Below, in pieces: positions 1-8,783 of a stretch of 64,000 bases of DNA. The DNA comes from Flavobacterium urumqiense (lineage in GTDB: Bacteria > Bacteroidota > Bacteroidia > Flavobacteriales > Flavobacteriaceae), in the NCBI RefSeq assembly GCF_900108015.1, contig NZ_FNVP01000002.1, positions 124,001-188,000 on the forward strand, written 5' to 3'. The notes under the pieces were generated by a model. It made no database searches. It saw nothing but the letters and a program-made list of their open reading frames with translations, and had not been told where the DNA came from. The translations under genes and the position numbers were made by a program. The first letter of the stretch is position 1; each line of letters starts with the position of its first letter.

Positions 1-1
1 C

Positions 2-277
2 AAAACCTTTATTGTACTGATAACACCTAAATTTTTCACCCCTAACAATGACACTTATAATGATGTATGGGAAGTAAAAGGATTGGTTAATTATCCAGAA
101 GCCGAAGTCTCTATTTTTGACCGATTTGGCAAATTAATTGTTATACTAAACGCAAAAAAATTAATTTGGGACGGTACATTAAATACTAGTTTATTACCGG
201 CATCAGATTATTGGTACATTTTAAAAATTGACAATTTAACCCCCGAAGTCAGAGGTCATTTTTCTCTTAAAAGATAG
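2..277 (+). CDS. T9SS type B sorting domain protein, C-terminal fragment
   Basis: The reading frame is open from the left edge, so only the last 91 residues of a larger protein are seen; an in-frame TTG at 83 is not a real start. The fragment has the hallmarks of the gliding-motility C-terminal (type B) sorting domain: TPKFFTPNNDTYNDVW, then the VSIFDRFGKLI strand, a WDGT turn and a closing DYWYIL strand with a basic end (SLKR). In the family this domain directs secretion by the type IX system across the outer membrane, usually of very large adhesin-like proteins. The upstream part and function are outside the window. Confidence 0.85.
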   Translation, partial: KTFIVLITPKFFTPNNDTYNDVWEVKGLVNYPEAEVSIFDRFGKLIVILNAKKLIWDGTLNTSLLPASDYWYILKIDNLTPEVRGHFSLKR

Positions 278-290
278 GCGCTTCTCAATT

Positions 291-1427
291 TTATAAGCTG
301 ATTTTTTGCTGAATTTCATTTAAAATATAAAGATAATCTTCTTGGTTCTTTACAAAATCCTTATCTGAAACATCAATGATTAATACATTTAATTCTGTTT
401 GTGATTTAATGTAATCCAAATAACCATTATTGATCTTTTCTAAATATTCAGCAGGAATTTTTTGTTCATAGCTTCTGCCCCTTTTCTTGATATTTTGCAA
501 CAATCGTTCTGAATTTTGGTACAAATAAATATATAAATCCGGTTTTGGCATTTCTCTGTAAATGATATCAAATAGATTGCGGTACAAACGATATTCATCA
601 TCTGCAAGAGTGATTTTGGCAAAAATTAAGGATTTGAAAATATGATAATCAGCAACAATAAAATCTTTAAACAAATCAAATTGCGCTAAGTCATCTGATA
701 ATTGCTGGTATCTGTCGGCAAGGAATGACATTTCAAGCGGAAATGCATATCGATTTTGGTCTTTGTAGAATTTAGGCAAAAAAGGATTGTCTGCAAAACG
801 TTCCAAAACTGTTTTTGCATTGAAATCCTCTGAAATCTTTGTAGCTAAAGTTGTTTTTCCTGCCCCGATATTTCCTTCAAAGGCAACATAATTAAATTGT
901 TCCAATGAAATACTTTGCAACGGGCTTTTTAACTCTTGAATTACTTTGCAAACACTTTGGTCTGGCGACGATTCCTGCAACTCCAAAATTGTTTTTTTGA
1001 GAATAGGATGTTTCCAATCCAAATTTAAATCTTGCATAGGCAACAAAACAAATTTCCTATTTTGCATCAACGGATGTGGAATCTGGAGTTTTTCAGAATC
1101 AATAATTTCTTCATCAAAAGAAATTAAATCTATATCTATAGTTCTAGACTGGTACCCTACTTTATTACTTCGAACCCGACCTAATTTTTTTTCAACTTTT
1201 AAAACTTGCGTTAAAATTTTATTTGCGGAGCTAGTCGTGTGAATAATTAAAACACAATTGTAAAATGCATCACTCTCAAAACCCCATGCTGGAGATTCAT
1301 ACAATCTGGAAACTTTTATTACCGTCCCTATTTCCCGATGTATTAATTGCAAACAATGTTCGATATTTTCCAGTCGATTACCTTGATTACTTCCTAGAGA
1401 TAAAATGACCTGATGTTGTGATTTCAT
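291..1427 (-). CDS. folK: Fused HPPK (FolK) and deoxynucleoside kinase
   Basis: A 378-residue two-domain enzyme. Residues 1 to about 160 are 6-hydroxymethyl-7,8-dihydropterin pyrophosphokinase: LSLGSNQGNR near the start, then RTIDIDLISFD and PHPLMQNRKFVLLP, the pterin- and Mg-ATP-binding segments of folate synthesis. Residues about 180-378 are a deoxynucleoside kinase: P-loop FEGNIGAGKTT, ERFADNPFLPKFY and LADRYQQL, as in deoxyguanosine/deoxyadenosine kinases of nucleotide salvage. No stop or frameshift separates the halves, so a bifunctional cytoplasmic protein is expected. It is divergent from sppA. Domain assignments are firm; the nucleoside preferred cannot be read from sequence. Confidence 0.9.
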   Translation of the reverse strand: MKSQHQVILSLGSNQGNRLENIEHCLQLIHREIGTVIKVSRLYESPAWGFESDAFYNCVLIIHTTSSANKILTQVLKVEKKLGRVRSNKVGYQSRTIDIDLISFDEEIIDSEKLQIPHPLMQNRKFVLLPMQDLNLDWKHPILKKTILELQESSPDQSVCKVIQELKSPLQSISLEQFNYVAFEGNIGAGKTTLATKISEDFNAKTVLERFADNPFLPKFYKDQNRYAFPLEMSFLADRYQQLSDDLAQFDLFKDFIVADYHIFKSLIFAKITLADDEYRLYRNLFDIIYREMPKPDLYIYLYQNSERLLQNIKKRGRSYEQKIPAEYLEKINNGYLDYIKSQTELNVLIIDVSDKDFVKNQEDYLYILNEIQQKISL

Positions 1428-1466
1428 ATTAAGCGCAAATTAACTAAAAGAATTTTAGAATAGAAG

Positions 1467-1474
1467 TATCTTTG
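1467..1474 (+). promoter_or_regulatory. Bacteroidota-type -7 element upstream of sppA
   Basis: TATCTTTG matches the TAnnTTTG -7 consensus of Bacteroidota housekeeping promoters and lies about 90 nt before the sppA start in the divergent spacer. No clear -33 TTTG is visible, so the call is tentative. Confidence 0.4.
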
Positions 1475-1563
1475 TAAAGAGTGTTGAAAACTAATTTTAA
1501 AATTATAAAAACTAAAGCTGTAACAAATTGACCTCATTTGAGACTTATTAAAAAAATATAAAT

Positions 1564-3324
1564 ATGAAATTTTTAGGAAATGTATTGGCTACCATCATAG
1601 GTATTTTTGTTTTTTGTATGCTATTCTTTTTTGGAATACTACTAATTGGAGCCATTTTTGGAGGCGAATCTGAAGGTATTGCAATAAAAAGCAATTCAGT
1701 TATCGAACTAAATTTAGAAGACATAAAAAATGATTATGCAGGAAAATATAAAGATCCTTGGATGACAATTTTTTCAGAAAACAAAAAAGTAGGACTAACG
1801 GATATAATAAATGCCATTGGGGAAGCAAAAACGGATGATGACATCAAAGGAATATCAATTTTAAATAATAATTCTTCTTTAGGTATGGCCCAAAGCAAAG
1901 CCTTGAGAGATGCGTTAGGAGATTTTAAAAAAACAGGGAAATTTGTAATGGCTTATTCCAATTCTTATTCGCAAAAAGAGTATTATTTGAACTCTGTCGC
2001 TAATACAGTTTATCTGAACCCAGTAGGAGATTTGGACTTCAAAGGACTTTCTGCGGAAATTATGTTTTTCAAAGATTTCCAAGAAAAATCAGGTCTAAAA
2101 ATGGAAGTTATACGTCACGGAAAATACAAAAGTGCAGTAGAACCTTTCCTTGAAAATAAAATGAGTGATGCCAATAGAGAACAAGTTACCGCTTTATTAA
2201 ACTCTGTTTGGACTTCAATTGTAACTGATGTTTCAAAAAGCAGAAATATATCAATAGGCAAATTAAATGAAATTGCAAATGGACTTTTAGCCAGAACTCC
2301 GGAAATGGCGAAAGCAGCAAAATTAGTAGATGTTATTGCTTATGAAGATGTCTATCACAATGCCATTAAAAATATTTTGAAAGTAGATAAAGACGAAGAT
2401 TACAATAAAGTTACCATTTTAGATTATGCTAAAAATGTAGTCACGACTTCAAAAATGAGCGACGCTAAAGATCAAATTGCAATTATCTATGCCCAAGGTG
2501 AAATAATGAGCGGTGAAGGCGATGTTAATACCATCGGCGAAGGTTCAATGCGCCGTTCGTTACAAGAAGCACGAAAAAATAAAGACGTAAAAGCAATTGT
2601 ACTGCGAATCGACAGCCCTGGAGGAAGCGCTTTGACTTCTGATTTAATTTGGAGAGAAATTGAATTGACGAAAAAAGTTAAACCTATTATAGTTTCTATG
2701 GGAAACTATGCGGCTTCAGGAGGATATTATATTGCTTGTAATGCCAATACTATTTTTGCCGAAAATAACACAATAACTGGTTCAATTGGTGTTTTTGGAA
2801 TATTACCTAATTTCACCCAGTTGGCTACTAAAATAGGCATCAATACAGAACAAGTAAAAACTCATGAAAACGCTGCAAATTACAGTCCTTTTGTACCGTT
2901 AGACGAAAAATTTAAAGCCGTTACTCTTGAAGGTGTGGAACATATTTATAAAACATTTGTTACCCATGTTGCGCAAGGAAGAAAAATGACTTTTGCCCAA
3001 GTGGATGCAATCGCTCAAGGAAGAGTTTGGTCTGGTTCGGAAGCATTAAAAAAAGGACTTGTAGATAAAATTGGCGGTTTGGATGATGCTATTCATGAAG
3101 CGGCTAGACTCGCTAAAACAAAAAGCTACAATACACAAAACTACCCAGAATATGAGAAAAATTTCAACGATCTTTTAGAAAGTCTACCATTTGCAAACTC
3201 GAAAGCAGACTTTATTAAAGAAGAAATTGGAGAAGAAAACTATAAAATTATGGAACAAATAAAAAGATTACAATCGCAAAAAGGAGTTCAAGCCATGATG
3301 CCATTTGAAATCAACATCCAATAG
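1564..3324 (+). CDS. sppA: Signal peptide peptidase SppA, 67K type
   Basis: A 586-residue membrane-anchored serine protease that degrades leftover signal peptides in the inner membrane. Residues about 8-35 form an N-terminal transmembrane helix. Two tandem S49 domains follow. The general-base lysine region is HGKYKSAVEPF (about residues 186-196) in the first domain; the nucleophile is Ser385 in NYAASGGYYIA, preceded by RIDSPGGSALTSD. Length fits the long, two-domain form found in Gram-negative bacteria. ATG start; the gene stands alone, followed after 120 nt by the AsmA-like gene on the same strand with its own promoter-like element. Confidence 0.93.
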   Translation: MKFLGNVLATIIGIFVFCMLFFFGILLIGAIFGGESEGIAIKSNSVIELNLEDIKNDYAGKYKDPWMTIFSENKKVGLTDIINAIGEAKTDDDIKGISILNNNSSLGMAQSKALRDALGDFKKTGKFVMAYSNSYSQKEYYLNSVANTVYLNPVGDLDFKGLSAEIMFFKDFQEKSGLKMEVIRHGKYKSAVEPFLENKMSDANREQVTALLNSVWTSIVTDVSKSRNISIGKLNEIANGLLARTPEMAKAAKLVDVIAYEDVYHNAIKNILKVDKDEDYNKVTILDYAKNVVTTSKMSDAKDQIAIIYAQGEIMSGEGDVNTIGEGSMRRSLQEARKNKDVKAIVLRIDSPGGSALTSDLIWREIELTKKVKPIIVSMGNYAASGGYYIACNANTIFAENNTITGSIGVFGILPNFTQLATKIGINTEQVKTHENAANYSPFVPLDEKFKAVTLEGVEHIYKTFVTHVAQGRKMTFAQVDAIAQGRVWSGSEALKKGLVDKIGGLDDAIHEAARLAKTKSYNTQNYPEYEKNFNDLLESLPFANSKADFIKEEIGEENYKIMEQIKRLQSQKGVQAMMPFEINIQ

Positions 3325-3383
3325 TTTTTTTGATATAAATCATTATTTAGCACAATATTAGAAAATCCTAAATCCTAAACTAT

Positions 3384-3391
3384 TATTTTTG
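3384..3391 (+). promoter_or_regulatory. -7 element upstream of the AsmA-like gene
   Basis: TATTTTTG, a match to TAnnTTTG, 55 nt upstream of the ATG at 3446. It suggests the AsmA-like gene can be transcribed separately from sppA. Consensus match only. Confidence 0.4.
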
Positions 3392-3445
3392 TAAGAAGTA
3401 AGGCAGGATTTTTGCTAAACTTATGTAATGTAAAGAAAGAAAACT

Positions 3446-6058
3446 ATGTTGAAGAAAATTTTAAAAATCACATTAATTGTAATTCTACTACTCGCTGTTG
3501 CATTATTTGCTTTACCCTATTTTTTTAAAGAACAAATAAAATCCAAAATTACCCAAGCAATCAATGAGAAAGTAGACGCCAAAATTTCCTTTGCAGATGC
3601 GGATTTAAGTTTATTCAAAAATTTTCCCAACGCGAATGTAACTCTCGATAAATTAGTCATTATAAATAAAGCTCCTTTTGAAGGTGACACTTTAGTTTCA
3701 TTGGGTGAATTGAATTTAAAAATGTCAATCAAAGAACTCTTTAAAGGCAAAAATGAAGCAATGAATATTGACGGAATAACTTCAAAAAACGGAGTAATCA
3801 ATATTCTTTTCAACAAAGACGGAATTGCGAATTACGATATCGCTTTAAAAAACAAAAACAATAAAGATGATGGCAAAAGCAGCCCGTTGTCATTAAAAAT
3901 TCGGGATTATAAAATCGAGAATTTCAAGTTTAAATATTTTGACGAAAGTTCAAAAATAAAAATGGTAATCGATAGCCTGAACCACGAAGGAACCGGGAAT
4001 TTTGCTGCCCAAAAATTAGATTTGGTTACCAAATCTACTGCAAAAATTTCTTTAGATATCGACAAAGTCAATTACATGAAAAATGTTGCCTTGACTCTCG
4101 ATGCAGTTTTAGGTATCGATTTAGATAAAAGCAAATATACTTTTAAAGAGAATAAAGCATTGATCAACCAATTACCATTAGAATTTGATGGGTTTATTCA
4201 AATGGTAGCAGCGGGTCAGGAATATAATTTAAAGTTCAAAACGCCAACTTCTTCATTCAAAAATTTCTTGGGAGTTATTCCTGCGGCGTATGCTTCAAGT
4301 TTAGCTAATGTAAAAACTACTGGGGATTTTACGGTTGCTGGCTTTGCACAAGGATTGTATTCGGACACTACAGTTCCAAAATTCAAAATTGAAATTGCTT
4401 CCAACAATGCATCCTTTAAGTATCCTAATTTACCGAAATCGGTTCAAAATATAGTTATTGACACTAAAATTATAAATGAAACGGGTATTTTGAACGACAC
4501 GTATGTCAATTTGGATAAACTTTCTTTCAAAATAGATCAGGATGTTTTCAATGCCAAAGCAAACATTAAAAACATCACAAAAAATCCCATAATCGATGCT
4601 GCTTTGAAAGGAACCATCAACTTGGCTAATGTAACCGAAGCCTATCCTGTAAAATTAGACAAACCTTTATCCGGTATTTTGAACGCTGATGTAACCACTA
4701 AATTCGATATGGAATCGGTGGAAAAAAGTCAATATCAAAATATCAACAATGCAGGAACGATGAGTTTGTCTGGTTTCAACTACGTGGATGAAAACGGAAA
4801 AACAATGAATATTAGCACTGCCTTAGTTCAGTTTAATCCAAGTCAGGTCAATTTGAAACAATTCAATGCAACAACGGGTAAAAGTGACATTAGCGTCACG
4901 GGAATTTTAGAGAATTTTTACGGTTTTATATTTAGAAACCAAGAATTGAAAGGAAATTTCAACATGAATTCTAAACAATTGGCCGTTGATGATTTTATGA
5001 CAACCGGTGAAACTACTAAAGTTGATACTAAAACAGAAACTAAAAAAGCAGACGCAATGAAAATTCCTGCTTTCTTAAATTGTACGCTTACAGCAAAAGC
5101 TACTGCGGTTTTATATGATAATTTGACTCTGAAAGATGTTTCTGGAAAACTGATTGTGAAAGACGAAAAAGTAACTTTAGAAAATGTAAAAACATCTATT
5201 TTTGGAGGAACAATTGGTGTAAATGGAGCTGTTTCCACAAAAGGGAAAACGCCGGTTTTCACTATGGATTTGAATTTAAATCAAGTGGATATTGCACAAT
5301 CTTTCACCCAATTGGATATGCTGAAAAAAATCGCGCCAATTGCCGGAATCATCAACGGAAAGCTAAATTCAAGTATTAAATTGAATGGAAATCTTGACGC
5401 AAAAGAATTGACTCCTGATTTGAAAACATTGACCGGAGATTTATTGGGACAACTGCTTTCGACCACAGTAAATTCAACCAATTCAACTTTGTTGACGGCA
5501 TTAGGTTCTAATTTGAAATTTATCGATGTAAGCAAAATTAATTTGAATGATTTGAAAGCCGCCATCACATTCAAGGATGGAAAAGTGAATGTAAAACCTT
5601 TCAATATCAAGTATAAAGACATCAAAGCGACTATTGGAGGGACTCACGGTTTTGATCAAAGCATGAATTATAATCTAAAATTTGATGTCCCTGCAAAATA
5701 TCTTGGCTCAGAAGCCAATGCGCTTATCGCAAAACTGTCAGCGGCCGATGCTGCAAAATTAGAAAGCTTTCCAATAAATGCGGTATTAGCAGGTAATTTT
5801 ACCAATCCAAAAATTACAACTGACATTAATAGTGCGGTGACTAAATTGACTACTCAATTAGTGAACCAACAAAAAGACAGATTAGTAAAACAAGGAACTT
5901 CGGCTTTAACTGATTATATCAATAAAAATAAGAAACCCAGTGACACCACAAAAACGGCTACTCCCGCAACTAAAGAAGAGGTAAAAGCTAAGGCTACAGA
6001 GTTACTAAATGGATTGTTTAATAAAAAGAAAAAAGTGGAAGAGCCTAAAGTTCAATAA
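3446..6058 (+). CDS. AsmA family protein (bridge-like lipid transport family)
   Basis: An 870-residue protein with one N-terminal transmembrane helix (about residues 4-25) followed by a long beta-rich periplasmic region, the usual shape of AsmA/TamB-like proteins. The opening KITQAINEKVDAKISFADADLSLFKNFPNANVTL is typical of the AsmA N-terminal domain; the AsmA_2-like C-terminal part has the TLTGDLLGQLLS region around residues 660-670. The tail (last ~60 residues) is rich in Lys, Thr and Glu and probably disordered. Family members are implicated in phospholipid transport to, and assembly of, the outer membrane. Exact role here is inference. Confidence 0.8.
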   Translation: MLKKILKITLIVILLLAVALFALPYFFKEQIKSKITQAINEKVDAKISFADADLSLFKNFPNANVTLDKLVIINKAPFEGDTLVSLGELNLKMSIKELFKGKNEAMNIDGITSKNGVINILFNKDGIANYDIALKNKNNKDDGKSSPLSLKIRDYKIENFKFKYFDESSKIKMVIDSLNHEGTGNFAAQKLDLVTKSTAKISLDIDKVNYMKNVALTLDAVLGIDLDKSKYTFKENKALINQLPLEFDGFIQMVAAGQEYNLKFKTPTSSFKNFLGVIPAAYASSLANVKTTGDFTVAGFAQGLYSDTTVPKFKIEIASNNASFKYPNLPKSVQNIVIDTKIINETGILNDTYVNLDKLSFKIDQDVFNAKANIKNITKNPIIDAALKGTINLANVTEAYPVKLDKPLSGILNADVTTKFDMESVEKSQYQNINNAGTMSLSGFNYVDENGKTMNISTALVQFNPSQVNLKQFNATTGKSDISVTGILENFYGFIFRNQELKGNFNMNSKQLAVDDFMTTGETTKVDTKTETKKADAMKIPAFLNCTLTAKATAVLYDNLTLKDVSGKLIVKDEKVTLENVKTSIFGGTIGVNGAVSTKGKTPVFTMDLNLNQVDIAQSFTQLDMLKKIAPIAGIINGKLNSSIKLNGNLDAKELTPDLKTLTGDLLGQLLSTTVNSTNSTLLTALGSNLKFIDVSKINLNDLKAAITFKDGKVNVKPFNIKYKDIKATIGGTHGFDQSMNYNLKFDVPAKYLGSEANALIAKLSAADAAKLESFPINAVLAGNFTNPKITTDINSAVTKLTTQLVNQQKDRLVKQGTSALTDYINKNKKPSDTTKTATPATKEEVKAKATELLNGLFNKKKKVEEPKVQ

Positions 6059-6095
6059 GATAATTTGATTGAAAATAGTCGTTTTTCATCATTCT

Positions 6096-6138
6096 AAAAA
6101 GCAGGAATTACAATAATTGTTTGAAATTTCTGCTTTTT
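6096..6138. terminator. Bidirectional terminator between convergent genes
   Basis: AAAAAGCAGGAATT pairs with AATTTCTGCTTTTT (one G-U) across a 15-nt loop, with A-run and T-run flanks suitable for both strands. It sits between the AsmA-like gene and the convergent DUF2797 gene. Confidence 0.75.
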
Positions 6139-6150
6139 TCATAAAATTTA

Positions 6151-6945
6151 TTACACTTTAATCGTTACCACATATCCTTCAGAACCACGGATATTGAAAA
6201 CTGTTCCGCCTTCAAAAATAAGATATTGTCCTTTTATGCCTGTGAGTTTTCCTTGAAACTGAGGGGTTTTATCTAAACTTAAACTATTTACTTTATTTGG
6301 ATATTCTAAAACGGGGTAGTGCATTTCATATAAGTCATTCTTCTGCGAATAAAAATACTCTTGTACTTCTGTAGGGATTAAATGTTCCACTTTTAATCTT
6401 TCGGCAATCAAATCAACCTGTTCAAAAGTATTAGTGAGCATTTTTCGCCAGTTTGTTTTATCGGCATAATGATTTTTTAAGGCAACTTCAGTAATCCCTG
6501 CCAGGTATCTATTTGGAACTTCAACAATCGAAATGGCTTTGTTTGCACCCTGATCAATCCAACGCGTTGGCATTTGTGTTTTTCGTGTTACTCCCACTTT
6601 CACTTCGCTTGACAAAGCTAAATACACGATATGCGGTTGCAATTGTACTTTTTCTTCATAAACTAAATCCCTGTCCTGAATTCCAAGATGTGCTGTACTC
6701 AGTTCCGGTTTCATAATCCAATCTCCCACAGCAGCACTAGAATAAAAACAATCATAGCAAAATCCTTGACGGAAAATCTTTTTCTTCTTTCTGCAATTTA
6801 AACATTGGTGTCCCACAAAATTAATTTCTATGTTTTTATTCAGCAACTGATTCACATTCAAAAAACTATTTTCAAAAACCAAGTAATATTGAATTGGGTT
6901 TCCAAATTCAGTCTGCATTTTTGTAAGTACACCTTCGTAAGTCAT
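6151..6945 (-). CDS. DUF2797 domain protein with zinc ribbon
   Basis: A 264-residue cytoplasmic protein of the DUF2797 family; function unknown. Visible features are a four-cysteine zinc-ribbon-like segment around residues 48-67 (CLNC ... CYDC), then a conserved core YLALSSEVKVGVTRKTQMPTRW and IDQGANKA, PNRYLAGITEVALK, which resembles the order of motifs in GIY-YIG nuclease domains (Y...KVGVT, R, E). The C-terminal part is a small beta domain ending GTVFNIRGSEGYVVTI. The resemblance to GIY-YIG is a reading by eye. Single gene, convergent with the AsmA-like gene and divergent from GH3. Confidence 0.8.
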   Translation of the reverse strand: MTYEGVLTKMQTEFGNPIQYYLVFENSFLNVNQLLNKNIEINFVGHQCLNCRKKKKIFRQGFCYDCFYSSAAVGDWIMKPELSTAHLGIQDRDLVYEEKVQLQPHIVYLALSSEVKVGVTRKTQMPTRWIDQGANKAISIVEVPNRYLAGITEVALKNHYADKTNWRKMLTNTFEQVDLIAERLKVEHLIPTEVQEYFYSQKNDLYEMHYPVLEYPNKVNSLSLDKTPQFQGKLTGIKGQYLIFEGGTVFNIRGSEGYVVTIKV

Positions 6946-6992
6946 TCTATTTAAAGTTTCAAGTTTAACACATCAAGTTAAACAAAATTTGT

Positions 6993-7000
6993 TATTTTTG
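6993..7000 (+). promoter_or_regulatory. -7 element upstream of the GH3-family gene
   Basis: TATTTTTG, 40 nt upstream of the GH3 ATG, matches TAnnTTTG. An AT-rich 7-nt repeat lies between it and the start codon. Confidence 0.45.
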
Positions 7001-7008
7001 GTAAAGTT

Positions 7009-7036
7009 ATAATTCATAATTCATAATTCATAATTT
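7009..7036 (+). repeat. 7-nt tandem repeat in the GH3 leader
   Basis: ATAATTC occurs three times in a row and a fourth time as ATAATTT, ending 4 nt before the GH3 start codon. A short repeat between the -7 element and the start codon could vary in copy number. Confidence 0.8.
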
Positions 7037-7040
7037 AAAA

Positions 7041-8564
7041 ATGCCACTAACCATAATCAATTCGTTTGCTTCTTGGGTTCTTAAACAACGAATCCATCAG
7101 ATTGAACTTTTCTTGAAATATCCAAATGAAGTTCAGGAAGAATTGCTTATGAATTTAATTCAGTCCTCAAAAAATACTGCTTTAGGCAAAGAATATGAGT
7201 ATGCATCGATACATTCCTACGCGACTTTTGCCGAAAGAATTCCTATTTCTACTTACGAAGAATTACAGCCGCTCATTGAAAGAACCCGTAAAGGAGAACA
7301 AAATGTTTTTTGGGAAACACCTATAAAATGGTTTGCCAAATCAAGCGGAACAACTAATGCCAAAAGTAAATTTATTCCGGTAAGCAATGAAGCCTTGGAG
7401 GATTGTCATTATAAAGGCAGTAAGGATTTGTTGTGCTTGTATTTAAATAACAACGAAGATTCCGAACTGTTTCTTGGAAAAAGTCTGCGTCTTGGTGGAA
7501 GTTCCCAAATCTATGAAGACAACAATACGTTCTTTGGGGATTTATCAGCCATATTGATTGAAAACATGCCCATTTGGGCGGAGTTCAGCAGTACGCCAAG
7601 CAACAAGATTTCCCTGATGAGCGAATGGGAAACCAAAATTGCTGCAATTATAAACGAAACAAAAAACGAAAATGTAACCAGTTTTGCCGGAGTTCCCTCC
7701 TGGATGTTAGTTTTAATGAACAAAATGCTGGAAGAAACCGGAAAAGGAAATTTATTTGAACTTTGGCCTAATTTAGAAGTATACTTCCACGGCGGCGTTA
7801 ATTTTGAACCGTACCGAGACCAATACAAAAAAATTCTCCCTAAAAAAGAGTTTAAGTATTACGAAATATACAATGCTTCTGAAGGCTTTTTTGCCATTCA
7901 GGATTTAAATTATTCCAGTGATTTATTATTAATGTTGGATTACGGGATTTTCTATGAATTTATTCCGATGGATACTTTTGGGACACTAAATCAAAAAGTA
8001 ATTCGACTGGCAGATGTGGAACTTTTCAAAAATTATGCTTTGGTCATTACCACCAATTCTGGTTTGTGGCGTTATTTGATAGGTGATACTGTTCGTTTCA
8101 CCTCATTGAATCCGTATCGAATTAGGGTGACGGGAAGAACCAAGCATCATATCAATGTTTTTGGCGAAGAATTAATGGTCGAAAATACCGATCAGGCTAT
8201 TGCAAAAGCGTGTAAAATGACCCAAACAGAAGTAGTCGATTACACGGTTGCGCCAATCTTTATGGAAGGCAAAGAAAAAGGCGCCCATGAATGGATGATT
8301 GAATTCAAAGATAATCCCGCGGATGTATCTCAATTTCAGAAAGCATTGGATGAATCCATCCAATCTTTAAATTCAGATTACGAAGCGAAACGCTACAACA
8401 ACATGACATTAAATCCGCTAATAATCAATGTGGCGCGAAAAAATCTGTTTTACGACTGGTTAAAATGCAAGGACAAATTGGGAGGGCAACACAAAATTCC
8501 AAGACTTTCTAACCAAAGAGATTATTTAGAACAACTGAAAAGCATGCAGTTTCAAACCGCATAA
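7041..8564 (+). CDS. GH3 family acyl-acid-amido synthetase-like protein
   Basis: A 507-residue member of the GH3 auxin-responsive family, adenylate-forming enzymes that in plants conjugate amino acids to acyl acids. Motifs visible: AKSSGTTNAKSKFIPVS (the Ser/Thr-rich ATP-binding loop, about residues 102-118), YNASEGFFAIQ (the second ATP motif), and TGRTKHHINVFGEELM (hinge and C-terminal lid). Bacteroidota commonly carry such genes; the substrate is not known and cannot be inferred. The downstream 49-residue lipoprotein follows after 12 nt and is probably co-transcribed. Confidence 0.88.
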   Translation: MPLTIINSFASWVLKQRIHQIELFLKYPNEVQEELLMNLIQSSKNTALGKEYEYASIHSYATFAERIPISTYEELQPLIERTRKGEQNVFWETPIKWFAKSSGTTNAKSKFIPVSNEALEDCHYKGSKDLLCLYLNNNEDSELFLGKSLRLGGSSQIYEDNNTFFGDLSAILIENMPIWAEFSSTPSNKISLMSEWETKIAAIINETKNENVTSFAGVPSWMLVLMNKMLEETGKGNLFELWPNLEVYFHGGVNFEPYRDQYKKILPKKEFKYYEIYNASEGFFAIQDLNYSSDLLLMLDYGIFYEFIPMDTFGTLNQKVIRLADVELFKNYALVITTNSGLWRYLIGDTVRFTSLNPYRIRVTGRTKHHINVFGEELMVENTDQAIAKACKMTQTEVVDYTVAPIFMEGKEKGAHEWMIEFKDNPADVSQFQKALDESIQSLNSDYEAKRYNNMTLNPLIINVARKNLFYDWLKCKDKLGGQHKIPRLSNQRDYLEQLKSMQFQTA

Positions 8565-8576
8565 AAGACGAAAAAG

Positions 8577-8726
8577 ATGAAAAACACCATCTACATTTTG
8601 ATCACATTAATTTTTTTGAGTTCCTGCGGACCGCACAGAATGAGTCGTGGCGCCAGAGGAATTTGTAAATCTCCCGAAAAACAAACACTTGAAAAACCTG
8701 AAAAAGCATTTACTGTCAAAGCATAA
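8577..8726 (+). CDS. Small predicted lipoprotein (49 aa)
   Basis: A short ORF starting ATG at 8577, 12 nt after the GH3 stop: MKNTIYILITLIFLSSCGPH then a basic middle (RMSRGARGICKS) and a Lys/Glu-rich end. The lysine, hydrophobic stretch and LSSC lipobox (Cys at residue 17) form a clear lipoprotein signal, leaving a mature peptide of only 33 residues. It is followed immediately by a terminator. Function unknown; the signal and operon position support it being a real gene. Confidence 0.72.
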   Translation: MKNTIYILITLIFLSSCGPHRMSRGARGICKSPEKQTLEKPEKAFTVKA

Positions 8727-8729
8727 AAA

Positions 8730-8761
8730 AGGCTGTCCAAAAATCACTTTTTGAACAGCCT
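8730..8761. terminator. Bidirectional terminator
   Basis: AGGCTGTCCAAAAA pairs with TTTTTGAACAGCCT (one G-U) with a 4-nt loop, between the small lipoprotein gene and convergent serB. Confidence 0.75.
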
Positions 8762-8783
8762 CCTTTATAATTATTGCAGTATT

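Noticed and set aside
7574..7759. 61-residue plus-strand ORF inside GH3
   Set aside because: Overlaps a well-conserved GH3 region in another frame.
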